A stretch of 64,000 nucleotides of DNA from Amorphoplanes friuliensis DSM 7358 (GTDB taxonomy: Bacteria; Actinomycetota; Actinomycetes; Mycobacteriales; Micromonosporaceae): the NCBI RefSeq assembly GCF_000494755.1, contig NC_022657.1:7966001-8030000 (forward strand), given 5' to 3'. The number at the start of each line of letters is the position of its first letter. Position 1 is the first letter of the stretch. Below the pieces are notes generated by a model. That model did not search any database. It was not told the DNA's origin and worked only from the letters and a program-made list of their open reading frames with translations. Below, piece after piece: positions 16,512-25,467 of this stretch. Both the position numbers and the translations under genes were made by a program.

Positions 16512-17489
16512 GTGAACCTGAAGTCCCCGCTGCGCCGCACGGCTGTCCTCACTGCCGGCGCGCTCATCGGCCTCACCGGCGCCTTCGCGCTGACCGGCCC
16601 CGCCAGCGCCCACCACCCCGAAGTTCTCGGTGGAACGTCGTGCGTCAACGACGACGGCAGCTGGGAGGTGCACTGGAAGGTCGAGAACAGCGAGTCCGAC
16701 CTCGCCGGCAAGGTCACCGTGGTGGAGCTCACCCCGGCCGACAGCTCGATCACGGGCATCGCGGTCGGCGCCGACCTGCCGATCCGTGGCCAGGGCATCC
16801 TCGAGGGTGTGCAGAAGCTGAAGGCTTCCGACACCGAGGCGAACGTCAAGGTCACCGCCGCCTGGCAGCGTGGCAACCAGACCATCACCGCGGCGCGCGA
16901 CTCCCACCAGCCGGTGAAGAAGTCGGACGAGAAGTGCAACCCGACTCCGACGACGCCGCCGACCACCCCGCCGACGACGCCGCCCACCACGCCGCCGACG
17001 ACGCCGCCGACCACGGCTCCGACGACGACCCCGCCGACCACGGCCCCCACGACGCCTCCGACCACGACCCCGCCGGCGCCCACCAAGGAGCCGGAGTTCG
17101 TCTACGAGGAGACCTGCGACACGGTCACCGTCGGCATCACCGTCCCGGCCGACTGGGAGAAGGACGTCAAGGTCGAGTTCAAGACCAGCGAGGGCGAGTC
17201 CAAGACCGTCGTCGGCAAGCGCGGCAAGACCACCACTGTGGAGTTCAAGGCCGTCGACGGCATGAAGATCACCGCGACGCCCGAGGGCTACGAGGGTGAG
17301 GACGCCACCATCACGTACGAGCAGCCCGAGGACTGTGACACCGCCGGTGGCGGTGGCAGCGACGAGCCGAGCCTGCCGCTGACCGGTGCTGCCGCGGGCA
17401 GCATCGCGGGTGGCGCTGCCGCGCTCCTCGCGCTCGGTTTCGGCCTGTTCCTCATGGCCCGCCGTCGCAAGGTGAAGTTCACCGCCTGA
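16512..17489 (+). CDS. Sortase-anchored LPXTG surface protein
   Basis: 325 aa from GTG at 16512 with AGGAG 5 nt upstream. A signal peptide (about 1-36, ending GPASAHH) is followed by a small beta-rich domain, a Thr/Pro spacer (about 142-192, repeated TTPP), a second beta domain, and a wall-sorting signal: LPLTG at 288-292, hydrophobic segment, then RRRKVKFTA. Sortase would cut LPLT-G and link the protein to peptidoglycan. It is shorter than and only distantly similar to the two following proteins but shares their signal and sorting ends. Its own terminator follows. Confidence 0.88.
   Translation: MNLKSPLRRTAVLTAGALIGLTGAFALTGPASAHHPEVLGGTSCVNDDGSWEVHWKVENSESDLAGKVTVVELTPADSSITGIAVGADLPIRGQGILEGVQKLKASDTEANVKVTAAWQRGNQTITAARDSHQPVKKSDEKCNPTPTTPPTTPPTTPPTTPPTTPPTTAPTTTPPTTAPTTPPTTTPPAPTKEPEFVYEETCDTVTVGITVPADWEKDVKVEFKTSEGESKTVVGKRGKTTTVEFKAVDGMKITATPEGYEGEDATITYEQPEDCDTAGGGGSDEPSLPLTGAAAGSIAGGAAALLALGFGLFLMARRRKVKFTA
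16940..17080 (+). repeat. Thr/Pro-coding tandem repeat
   Basis: About 140 bp of near-identical ACGCCGCCGACC-type units encoding TTPP repeats, the cell-wall-spanning spacer of the LPXTG protein. Copy number may vary between strains. Confidence 0.75.
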
Positions 17490-17506
17490 CAGGCACCAGC
17501 GTAAGC

Positions 17507-17546
17507 AAAAGGGGCGCGTCGGCCATCACGGCCGGCGCGCCCCTTT
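17507..17546 (+). terminator. Intrinsic terminator after first LPXTG gene
   Basis: GGGGCGCGTCGGCC pairs with GGCCGGCGCGCCCC around a 5-nt loop; AAAA precedes and TTT follows. It lies about 20 nt after the stop, separating the first surface gene from the second. Confidence 0.75.
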
Positions 17547-17818
17547 GTCCGCGGTGGTCCATTTTTGGGTACACGGAATGCATCGATCATGTTGCTTTCG
17601 GTGCAGCGATTGTCACGGATGGGCCACGACAGTCTTAAGTCGTCAACAGGTGTTCCCCATATTCATCTAAGTAGCTATCGTCAGGCCGCTACAGCGCCGA
17701 CGTTACGCAGTCGGTTCGACGATGCGGGGAGGCATCGTCGCGATCCCCGCACTCCCGGGCGGGTGACTCGCCGCCTCCCTGTGCCGTGCCCCCCGTTCCG
17801 CCGTCACATGGAGTACGC
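17547..17818. other. Promoter region of the second LPXTG gene
   Basis: The non-coding gap from 17490 to 17818 holds the terminator of the first gene, then about 130 bp without visible signals, a possible -10 TATCGT (17676-17681), the leader element copy 2 (17696-17740), and a C-rich stretch to the start. Confidence 0.5.
17696..17740 (+). promoter_or_regulatory. Two-hairpin leader RNA element, copy 2
   Basis: Same 45-nt length and layout as copy 1: stem GCCGAC/GTCGGT (17696-17701 with 17710-17715), then CGACGATGC/GCATCGTCG (17717-17725 with 17732-17740) around GGGGAG. Flanking sequence has diverged, while stems stay paired through wobble changes, which argues for selection on RNA structure. 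It ends 78 nt before the GTG start. Confidence 0.62.
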
Positions 17819-19312
17819 GTGAAGTTGAACTCCCCGCTCCGTCGCGCCGCGATCGTCCTCGCCGGCTCGCTCATCGGTCTGACCGGAGTCGCGTTTGTCG
17901 CCGCTCCCGCCAGCGCCCACGCCACCGAGGTCAGTGGTTCCGCCAAGTGCGACACCGCCACTGGTACCCGGATCGTCACGTGGACGCTGACCAACGACTA
18001 CGACGCCGATGCCACGGTCTCCGACCTCGTCACGACGCCCACCCCTGTCGAGGGTCTGCAGACCGGTCTGGTCATCCCCCAGGCCAGGGACCGCCAGAAC
18101 GGCGAGCTCGTCCTCACCCAGAAGGTCCCCGGCGACGCCACCAAGGCGACCGTGAAGTTCACGTCCCGCTGGGCCGTCGACGGTTACACCGACGAGGGCA
18201 ACGAGGGAGACGTCACGCTCTCCGGCCCGTGTGCCCCGGCCGAGACCCCCTGCGTGACGGCCGACAAGGCGGCGTTCCACCACGAGTTCGGCGTGACCGA
18301 AGAGGGTTCGACCGCGACCGTCAAGCTCGACGACGGCATCAACCTCTGCGAGGGCGAGCCGGTCACGCTGGTCTCCTACTTCGCACCGAAGCCGCAGTTC
18401 TCCGTCCCGCAGTACGCGTTCGACGACGACTCGGGCAAGATCACCAACGAGAACCGCTCCGTGACGCTGAACGTCGACGTGCCGAAGTGCAACACCCAGG
18501 TCGACCTCTTCTTCGGCGACAAGGACGACATCATCTCGGAGATCACCGAGAACGGTGATCGTTACGGCGACCGGAAGCTGGGCAGCAGCAACGGCTCCGG
18601 CGCTCGCTCGAAGGGCAAGCCGGCCTGGTTCAACGGCGGCACGAACGCCTGCCAGACCCCCGCCGTCGAGGCGGTCTCCCAGTGTGACGGCACCGTCTCG
18701 CTGAGCCTGAGCAACAAGGGCCTGACCGAGAAGTACGCGGTCGACTTCACCATCAAGGCCGGCGAGTTCACCAAGACCGTCACGGTCAAGGACGGCAAGG
18801 GCGAGACCGTTGTCGTCCCGGCCGGCGCAAGCAAGATCACCGTCTCGGCGCCCGGCATCGAGGACGTCACCTACGACTGGACTCCCCCGGCGGACTGTGC
18901 GCTGCCGAGCGTCATCGTGGAGAACGACTGCGAGACCGTCACGGTCACCGTCGAGAACCCCGAGGGTGTCACCCCGGCGACCGCCAAGGTCACCTACGGC
19001 GACAAGACCGAGTCCGTGACGGTCGCCCCGGGCAAGACCGAGAAGGTCTCGTTCAAGATCGGCGACGCCGGTTACGCCACGGTCGAGTTCCCCGGTCTGA
19101 ACGTCGAGCCGATCAAGGCCACCCTCGGTGACGCCGACTGTGACGGCGGCTCCGACGGCGGCAGTGGCGGCGGCGACAACAGCGACGAGCCCACCCTCCC
19201 CGTCACCGGCCCGGTGGCCGGCGGCATCGCGGGTGGCGCGGCTCTCCTGCTGATCGCGGGCGGCGTGCTCTTCTTCCTCGCCCGGCGTCGCCGGGTGACC
19301 TTCACCGCCTGA
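17819..19312 (+). CDS. LPXTG surface protein, tandem paralogue A
   Basis: 497 aa from GTG at 17819 with GGAG 6 nt upstream; an ATG 33 nt earlier lacks a site. Signal peptide about 1-35 (ending APASAHA). Several beta-sandwich-like segments follow, with regularly placed Cys pairs. The central module (FHHEFGV ... YFAPKPQFSVPQYAF ... ITNENRSVTLN ... KCNTQVDLFFG) is shared almost residue for residue with the next gene. A Gly/Ser-rich linker precedes LPVTG (460-464), a transmembrane segment and RRRRVTFTA. Exported and linked to the wall by a class that cuts LPXTG. No enzymatic motif is visible; adhesion or structural roles are possible. Confidence 0.88.
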   Translation: MKLNSPLRRAAIVLAGSLIGLTGVAFVAAPASAHATEVSGSAKCDTATGTRIVTWTLTNDYDADATVSDLVTTPTPVEGLQTGLVIPQARDRQNGELVLTQKVPGDATKATVKFTSRWAVDGYTDEGNEGDVTLSGPCAPAETPCVTADKAAFHHEFGVTEEGSTATVKLDDGINLCEGEPVTLVSYFAPKPQFSVPQYAFDDDSGKITNENRSVTLNVDVPKCNTQVDLFFGDKDDIISEITENGDRYGDRKLGSSNGSGARSKGKPAWFNGGTNACQTPAVEAVSQCDGTVSLSLSNKGLTEKYAVDFTIKAGEFTKTVTVKDGKGETVVVPAGASKITVSAPGIEDVTYDWTPPADCALPSVIVENDCETVTVTVENPEGVTPATAKVTYGDKTESVTVAPGKTEKVSFKIGDAGYATVEFPGLNVEPIKATLGDADCDGGSDGGSGGGDNSDEPTLPVTGPVAGGIAGGAALLLIAGGVLFFLARRRRVTFTA

Positions 19313-19328
19313 TTCATCGCCTGACAGA

Positions 19329-19360
19329 GACGCGCCGGCCGGAAAATCGGCCGGCGCGTC
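19329..19360 (+). terminator. Strong hairpin between the paralogous LPXTG genes
   Basis: A perfect 13-bp stem, GACGCGCCGGCCG with CGGCCGGCGCGTC, loop GAAAAT. It begins 17 nt after the stop and lies only 38 nt before the next start. The following sequence (CTGCTTCC) is a poor T-run, so it may attenuate rather than fully stop transcription. Confidence 0.65.
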
Positions 19361-19397
19361 CTGCTTCCTCCCGACCCTCTCCCCGAAGTGAGCGGAC

Positions 19398-20906
19398 GTG
19401 CTGAAACCACTGCTTCACCGCGCCGCGGTCGTCGCCGCCGGCGTCATCCTCGGTCTCACCTCGCTGTCGGCCGTGACCTCCCCGGCCGCCGCCGCGAGTG
19501 AGACCTCCACCGCGGTCGGCCTCGAGGGTGCGGCGACGTGCGTCGCGGGCGAGTGGGTCGTGACCTGGACGGTCACCAACACGTACGGCGCGGAGCCGAA
19601 GGTCGAGCAGCTGCGCACCTCGCCGGCGCCGGTTCCCGAGCTGGAGAACGGCCTCTACCTGCCGAGGCGGGCGCCCAGCGGCACGACCGGCCGACGGGTC
19701 TTCACCCAGAAGCTGACCGGCAGCCCCGCATCGGCCTCGGTCTCCTTCGTCGCCAACTTCGGCGCGAGCGGCAAGGACGCGACCAACAGCGCAACCGTCG
19801 ACCTCGGCGCCTGCACGCCGCCGGAGACCCCCTGCACGGCCGGCACGTTCCATCACACGTTCGCGGTGGCCGACGGCCGGGCGACCGCCTCGGTGACCCT
19901 GGACGACGGCGTGAAGCTGTGCAAGGACGAGCCCGTCACGCTGGTGACCTACTTCGCGCCCAAGCCGGAGTTCTCGTACCCCCAGTACGCGTTCGCCCGC
20001 GACACCGCGATTATCACCAATGAGAACCGCTCGGTGTCGCTGACCGCCGAGGTCCCGAAGTGCAACACCCAGGTCGACCTCTTCTTCGGCGCCGTGACCG
20101 ACATCATCGAGGAGATCACCGAGAACGGCCCCCGGTACGGCGACAAGAAGCTGGGCAGCAGCAACGGCTCCGGCAGCCGCTCGGAGGGTCCGCAGGGCTG
20201 GTACAACGGTGGCGCCGAGGGCTGCCACCAGCCGGCCGTGGAGACCCTGTCCCAGTGCGACGGCACCGTCGCCGTGGTCCTGAGCAACACGGGTGACCTG
20301 AGCCGGTACGACGTCGAGTTCACCGTCACAGCGGGCGCCTTCACCACGAAGGTCACCGTCGCCCCGAAGCAGAGTGAAACCGTCAAGGTTCCGGCGGGCA
20401 GCGGACAGATCAAGGTCACCGCGGACGGACTGGACACCGTCACGTACGAGTGGGAACGTCCCCTGGCCTGCCCTGCGCCGCGCGTCAGCATCAAGAACAA
20501 CTGCGAGCTCGTGACGGTGACGGTGATCGCCCCGGCGGGTGTGGTCCCGGTCAAGGCGACCGTGGGCTACGGCAGTGAGCGGAAGGAAATCACGCCCGCT
20601 GCGGGTACGTCGGAGACGGTCACGTTCAAGCTTACCGACGCGACCGACGTGTTCGTGATCTTTGACGAGCTCCAGCGGGAGCCGATCGAGTCGGTGGTCG
20701 AACGCCCGGCGAACTGCGACGAGGAACCGGGCGGCGGCTCGGACAACGGCGGCGGCAACGGCAACGGCGACAACGGTGACGGCGGTGGCCTTCCGGTGAC
20801 CGGTGCTGCCGCGGGCGCGATCGCCGCGGGCGCCGCAGCCCTGCTGGCGGCCGGCGGAGTGCTGTTCTTCCTGGCCCGGCGCCGGAGGATCACCTTCACC
20901 CCGTGA
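19398..20906 (+). CDS. LPXTG surface protein, tandem paralogue B
   Basis: 502 aa from GTG at 19398. Same architecture as its neighbour: signal peptide (ending SPAAAAS), beta-rich modules, the shared central module (FHHTFAV ... YFAPKPEFSYPQYAF ... ITNENRSVSLT ... KCNTQVDLFFG), Gly/Asn/Asp linker, LPVTG (465-469), membrane segment, RRRRITFTP. Clearly a tandem duplicate of the preceding gene. Unlike the first two genes it has no leader element and no obvious promoter; it follows a hairpin by 37 nt, so it probably depends on read-through. Confidence 0.88.
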   Translation: MLKPLLHRAAVVAAGVILGLTSLSAVTSPAAAASETSTAVGLEGAATCVAGEWVVTWTVTNTYGAEPKVEQLRTSPAPVPELENGLYLPRRAPSGTTGRRVFTQKLTGSPASASVSFVANFGASGKDATNSATVDLGACTPPETPCTAGTFHHTFAVADGRATASVTLDDGVKLCKDEPVTLVTYFAPKPEFSYPQYAFARDTAIITNENRSVSLTAEVPKCNTQVDLFFGAVTDIIEEITENGPRYGDKKLGSSNGSGSRSEGPQGWYNGGAEGCHQPAVETLSQCDGTVAVVLSNTGDLSRYDVEFTVTAGAFTTKVTVAPKQSETVKVPAGSGQIKVTADGLDTVTYEWERPLACPAPRVSIKNNCELVTVTVIAPAGVVPVKATVGYGSERKEITPAAGTSETVTFKLTDATDVFVIFDELQREPIESVVERPANCDEEPGGGSDNGGGNGNGDNGDGGGLPVTGAAAGAIAAGAAALLAAGGVLFFLARRRRITFTP

Positions 20907-20915
20907 CCTGACAAC

Positions 20916-20957
20916 AGAAAAGGGGCGCCCAGGCTTTCCGGCCTGGGCGCCTTTTCT
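20916..20957. terminator. Bidirectional terminator
   Basis: AGAAAAGG...GCGCCCAGGC pairs with GCCTGGGCGCCTTTTCT (two unpaired G on the left arm). It has an A-run on one side and a T-run on the other, serving both the surface gene and the convergent DUF952 gene. Confidence 0.8.
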
Positions 20958-20959
20958 GT

Positions 20960-21301
20960 CTAGAAGGACGGGCGGCTGAAGGTGCCGTCCGGACCCGGGA
21001 GATAGGGGTGGGTCGCCACCACCGCGGCGACCGGGATCGGTTCGTAGACGTGGGGAAACAGCATGCCGCCCGGGTCGGGCGGGTCACCCTGCTCCCAGAC
21101 GACCGGTTTGCTCAGCCGGGCCTCGTCGATCTCCAGGAGCAGGATGTCCTGGCGGCCGCGGGCCAGCGCCGTCGCCGGGATCGCCACCTGGTCCGGGGTG
21201 GAGCAGTGGATGAAACCCTGGGAGACCAGGGTGTCGGCGCTGTATTCACCGGCTGCGACAGCCGCTTGCCACGAGGACTCGGGGCAGAAGTGGAGGATCA
21301 A
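20960..21301 (-). CDS. DUF952 family protein
   Basis: 113 aa. Begins ILHFCPESSWQAA and has the family landmarks GFIHCSTPDQV, LLLEIDEARL and FPHVYEPIP. DUF952 proteins have an NTF2/ADP-ribosyltransferase-like small fold and no firm function. Its ATG overlaps the recG stop (ATGA), so it is translated from the recG mRNA. Confidence 0.88.
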   Translation of the reverse strand: MILHFCPESSWQAAVAAGEYSADTLVSQGFIHCSTPDQVAIPATALARGRQDILLLEIDEARLSKPVVWEQGDPPDPGGMLFPHVYEPIPVAAVVATHPYLPGPDGTFSRPSF

Positions 21302-23499
21302 CCCTTCTCCAAATATTCGGCGCGTTCCTCGTCGACCAGGGCGGCCACCGAGGCGAGCAGCGCGGGGTGTTTTGCCAGCGTGGGGTCCTCGAGCACCAGC
21401 GCGGTGGCTTCCGCACGGGCGTCGGTGATCAGTTTGCTGTCGCGCAGCAGCGACAGCAGGCGCAGGTGGCTGTGCTTGCCGGACTGCGAAGCGCCCAGGA
21501 CGTCACCCTCGCGGCGTTGCTCGAGGTCGAGCTCGGCCAGGCGGAAGCCGTCCGTGGTGGACGCCACCGCGTCGAGGCGTTCACGGGCCGGGGTGCCTTC
21601 CATGGCCTCCGTGACCAGCAAGCAGATGCCGGGCGCCGAGCCCCGGCCGACACGGCCGCGGAGCTGATGGAGCTGGGAGACGCCGAAACGGTCCGCGTCC
21701 ATGATGATCATGACGGTGGAGTTCGGGACGTCGACACCCACCTCGATGACCGTGGTCGCCACCAGCACGTCCAGGTCACCGGCCGCGAAGCGGCGCATCA
21801 CCGCGTCCTTCTCGTCGGCGGGCAGCTTGCCGTGCAGGATGCCGATCCGCAGGCCGTGCAACGGGCCCTCCTCGAGGATCGGCGCGACCTCCATCACCGC
21901 CAGCGGCGGGCGGCGGGCCGGCTCGTTGTCACCCGGCGGCTCCTCGTCCTCCTCGGCCTCGGTCGCGCCGATGCGGGGACACACCACGTACGCCTGGTGG
22001 CCGGCCTTCACCTCTTCGCGGACCCGCTTCCAGGCGCGGTCCAGGAACGCCGGGCGTTCCGGAGGGACGACGTGCGACGCGATCGGTGAACGGCCTCGCG
22101 GCAGCTGCGACAGCGTCGACGTCTCCAGGTCGCCGTAGACGGTCATGGCGACGGTGCGCGGGATCGGCGTCGCCGTCATGACCAGCACGTGCGGCGGCTG
22201 GGCGGCCTTGGCACGCAACGCGTCCCGCTGCTCGACACCGAACCGGTGCTGCTCGTCGACGACCACCAGGCCGAGATCGTGGAAGTCGACCCCCTCGTAC
22301 AGGAGGGCGTGGGTGCCGACGACGATCCCGGCGGTGCCGTCCGCAACCTTGGCCAGGGCGGCACGGCGGGCGACCGCACCGAGCGAACCGGTGACCAGGG
22401 TGATCTGGGTGCCGTCCGGATCACCGTCGAGCTCACCTCGGCGGCCCAGGGCACCGAGCTGCGCGCCGATGCTGCGGTGATGCTGGGTGGCGAGCACCTC
22501 GGTCGGGGCGAGCAACGCGGCCTGACCACCCGCGTCGACCACCTGCAGCATCGCCCGGACCGCGACCAGCGTCTTGCCGGAACCCACCTCACCCTGCAAC
22601 AACCGGTGCATCGGGTGGGCCCGCGCCAGATCCGCCGCGATCTCCTCACCGACCTGCGCCTGACCGTCGGTCAGCTCGTAGGGCAGGGACGCGTCGAACG
22701 CCGCGAGCAACCCGGCCTCGCTGCGTGGCCGGGACCTGCCGGGAGACGCCGCCGCCCGGGCCTTCCGCTGCACCAGAGTCAGCTGTACGGCAAAAGCCTC
22801 GTCCCACTTCAGCCGGTACTTCGCCAGGTGCAGATTCGTGTCGGAGCTGGGCCGGTGGATCTCCTGCAGGGCCTTGCCGATCCCGATGAGGTTGCGGGTC
22901 GCCCGCACCGTCCCCGGCAGCGGATCGTCCGGTGGCTGGAACGTCTCCAGCACCTCACGGACGTACCGGGCGATGGTCCACGTCGGAACGGCCGCCGCGG
23001 CGGGATAGACCGGGATCAGGGCGCCGGCGAACTCCTCGATCTCCTCGGCGGCCTCGTCCTCGGTCGCGTCCGCCTTCAGCAGCTGGTAGGCCGGTCCGTT
23101 GAGCTGACGCTTCCCGCGGAAGTCGGTGACCTTGCCCGCGAACAACCCCCACCGCCCGGTACGCAGCTCGCGCTCCCGCCACGCCTGATTGAAGAAGGTG
23201 CACGTCAGCGTGGCGCCGGAGCCGTCCCCGATGGTGATCTCGAGCATGTTGCCGCGGCGCTGACGCATCGGTCGTACCGTCGTGCTCTTGACCTGGGCCA
23301 GCAGGGTGACCTGCTCACCGACCTCGAGTTTGCGCATGTCGGTGTGCTCGCCACGCTCGTCGTAGCGGCGCGGGAAGTGATAGATCAGGTCGCCGGCGGT
23401 GTGCAGGTCCAGATGTGTCGCCAGCGCCTTGGCCTTGGCCGCCCCCAGCACCTGCTCCAGCGGGGTGGCGGTGGTCGTGACGGTGGTCGTGTCGGTCAT
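21298..23499 (-). CDS. recG: ATP-dependent DNA helicase RecG
   Basis: 734 aa from ATG at 23499, overlapping the upstream stop (ATGA). N-terminal wedge/OB domain (HFPRRYDERGEHTD, about 41-55; GDGSGATLTCTFFNQAW). Helicase domain 1 has Walker A GEVGSGKT (303-310) and the DEQH box in VVVDEQHRFG; motif III is MTATPIPRT. Domain 2 has TTVIEVGVDVPN and QLRGRVGRG. RecG remodels stalled replication forks and branch-migrates junctions. Full length. Confidence 0.96.
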   Translation of the reverse strand: MTDTTTVTTTATPLEQVLGAAKAKALATHLDLHTAGDLIYHFPRRYDERGEHTDMRKLEVGEQVTLLAQVKSTTVRPMRQRRGNMLEITIGDGSGATLTCTFFNQAWRERELRTGRWGLFAGKVTDFRGKRQLNGPAYQLLKADATEDEAAEEIEEFAGALIPVYPAAAAVPTWTIARYVREVLETFQPPDDPLPGTVRATRNLIGIGKALQEIHRPSSDTNLHLAKYRLKWDEAFAVQLTLVQRKARAAASPGRSRPRSEAGLLAAFDASLPYELTDGQAQVGEEIAADLARAHPMHRLLQGEVGSGKTLVAVRAMLQVVDAGGQAALLAPTEVLATQHHRSIGAQLGALGRRGELDGDPDGTQITLVTGSLGAVARRAALAKVADGTAGIVVGTHALLYEGVDFHDLGLVVVDEQHRFGVEQRDALRAKAAQPPHVLVMTATPIPRTVAMTVYGDLETSTLSQLPRGRSPIASHVVPPERPAFLDRAWKRVREEVKAGHQAYVVCPRIGATEAEEDEEPPGDNEPARRPPLAVMEVAPILEEGPLHGLRIGILHGKLPADEKDAVMRRFAAGDLDVLVATTVIEVGVDVPNSTVMIIMDADRFGVSQLHQLRGRVGRGSAPGICLLVTEAMEGTPARERLDAVASTTDGFRLAELDLEQRREGDVLGASQSGKHSHLRLLSLLRDSKLITDARAEATALVLEDPTLAKHPALLASVAALVDEERAEYLEKG

Positions 23500-25310
23500 T
23501 CCACTCCAACCAGGAGGTGGTAGCGGGGCTGGCCGCCCGCGTAGCTCTGCAACTCGACGAACGGCCACTGCTGCGTGACGTGGCCGCGCAGACGGTCCTC
23601 GAGCTCGGCCGGGGCGTCGGCGCCGAGCACCAGGGTGGCCAGCTCACCGCCGCCGCCGAGCATCCGGTCGAGCAGGCGGCGGCAGACCTGCTCCAGATCG
23701 TCCCCGATCACGTGGACCTCGCCGTCGACGAGTCCGAGCAGGTCACCGGGACGGCAGCGGCCGGCGACGGTGAGCGCCTCGCGCTGCGCGGTGCAGACCT
23801 CGCCGTACCGGCAGGCCCCCGCGGCCTCGGCCATCGCGATGACATCCTCGTCGAACGCCCGCTGCTCGTCACGCACGGCCAGCGCGGCGAGCGCCTGCAC
23901 CGGCGACCGGGTCGGCACGACACTGACCCGTACGCCGGTAGCGGTCGCCTCCCGCGCAGCCGAGCTGGCCACGGCATGAGCGTTGGCATCGTTGGGCAGC
24001 AGCACCACCCGCCCGGCACCGGTCGCCGCGATGGCCGCGAGCATCTCCGCGATCGACGGATTACGCCCCACGACGGTGGCACCCTCGGCGGCGAAGAGAG
24101 AGGTGAGCCCGTCACCCGCCGCGACCACGACTGCCGCCCGTTTCCCGGCGTCGGGAACGGGGTTGTGGTCGTGCGGACGCAACCGGTCCACCAGCCGCGT
24201 CACGGTGATCCGGTGTGGACGGCCCGCGACGACGCCGGCCTCGATCGCGGCACCGATGTCGTCGACGTGGACGTGCACGTTCCAGGTCGGCGGCTCCCCC
24301 TCGCCGGTCCCGACAACCACGAGCGAATCACCGAGCCGGTCGAGGGCGCCGCGCAACACGTCGACGGCGCCGGGCTCGGCATCAAGCAGATATTGCACCT
24401 CGTATCCGAAGTCCCCAGCCCCACCGAAAGCCTCCACCCCGACCGACTCCGCCCCGGCCAGGTCGGGTGCGGCCAGGTCGGGTGCGACCCCGGCCAGGTC
24501 AGGTGCGGCGCCGGGCATCGGCCCCGCCACAGCGACGTCGGCCGGCAGCCCGCCCCCATGCGCCCGATCCGGACCCGCGGAGGCAGAACCCCCAGAGGTA
24601 GGGCCTGTGGAGGTAGCGCCGGCGGTGGGGACGCCCGCTGAGGCCGGGCCCGTGGCGGTGGTGGGGGCCGCGGCGGTGGGGGTGGACTGGAGGGTGGTGT
24701 TCAGGGCTTCGACCAGGGCTTCGAGGAGTAGGACCAGGCCGCGGCCGCCCGCGTCGACCACCCCCGCGCGAGCCAGGATAGGCAGCTGCTGCGGGGTCCG
24801 GGCCAATGCCTCCGCTGCGGAACGAGCCGCGGCCCGGGCCACCGCGAGCAGGTCGTCCGAGGCGATCCGCCCGGCGCCCTCGGCCGCCGCCGCGACCACC
24901 GACAGGACTGTGCCCTCCACCGGGCGCGCCACTGCCGCGTAGGCGGCCTCGGTCGCCGTGCGCAGAGCGCGGGCCAGCTCGCCGCCGCGGACGGCCACCG
25001 TCGTCGCGAAGGTGTCCGCCATGCCGCGCAAAATCTGCGACACGATGACGCCGGAATTGCCGCGGGCGCCGAGGAGGGCACCGCGGGCCATGCGGCGCAT
25101 GGTCTTTTCGACGATCTCGCCGGACAGGGCGGGGCTGTCGTCCAGGGCCTGCTGGGCCGAGGTGAGGGTGAGCACCAGGTTGGTGCCGGTGTCACCGTCG
25201 GGCACCGGGTAGACGTTCAGCTCGTCGATCTCGTGCTGGTGGGCGCGGAGCGCGGCCAGCCCACCGCCGCACCAGCGGCGTACCGCGGCAGCGTCCAGGG
25301 AGTCCAGCAC
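23496..25310 (-). CDS. DAK2-domain, FakA/YloV-like kinase subunit
   Basis: 604 aa. N-terminal DhaL domain binds ATP-Mg through NVYPVPDGDTGTN (32-44) and RGARGNSGVI-type residues. The C-terminal half is the FakA middle domain plus a DegV-like tail (LLPNDANAH, VVPTRSPVQALAALAV). In Firmicutes FakA phosphorylates fatty acids bound to FakB; in actinobacteria the partner is less clear. Between the domains is an unusual low-complexity Ala/Pro/Thr/Gly linker at about 205-300 with APDLAG repeats. It sits upstream of recG, as commonly seen. Confidence 0.87.
   Translation of the reverse strand: MLDSLDAAAVRRWCGGGLAALRAHQHEIDELNVYPVPDGDTGTNLVLTLTSAQQALDDSPALSGEIVEKTMRRMARGALLGARGNSGVIVSQILRGMADTFATTVAVRGGELARALRTATEAAYAAVARPVEGTVLSVVAAAAEGAGRIASDDLLAVARAAARSAAEALARTPQQLPILARAGVVDAGGRGLVLLLEALVEALNTTLQSTPTAAAPTTATGPASAGVPTAGATSTGPTSGGSASAGPDRAHGGGLPADVAVAGPMPGAAPDLAGVAPDLAAPDLAGAESVGVEAFGGAGDFGYEVQYLLDAEPGAVDVLRGALDRLGDSLVVVGTGEGEPPTWNVHVHVDDIGAAIEAGVVAGRPHRITVTRLVDRLRPHDHNPVPDAGKRAAVVVAAGDGLTSLFAAEGATVVGRNPSIAEMLAAIAATGAGRVVLLPNDANAHAVASSAAREATATGVRVSVVPTRSPVQALAALAVRDEQRAFDEDVIAMAEAAGACRYGEVCTAQREALTVAGRCRPGDLLGLVDGEVHVIGDDLEQVCRRLLDRMLGGGGELATLVLGADAPAELEDRLRGHVTQQWPFVELQSYAGGQPRYHLLVGVE
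24411..24698 (-). repeat. Low-complexity linker in the FakA-like gene
   Basis: Codes for about 96 residues rich in Ala, Pro, Thr and Gly, with internal repeats (PDLAG three times, TAGATSTG-like units). At the DNA level, CCGGCCAGGTCGGGTGCG-like units recur between 24453 and 24510. Confidence 0.6.
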
Positions 25311-25467
25311 GCGAAAAGCGTACTAACCAGCACCGACAATTGCCGGGTGCCAGGTGGGTGAAGGGCCGATTGGCTGTCACGGCGACCCATCGGGTAACCT
25401 GGCCAGGTTGCCCGGACGCACCCTGTCCGGCGCACCCCAAGTTTCGAATCAATCCCAGGAGTACCCC

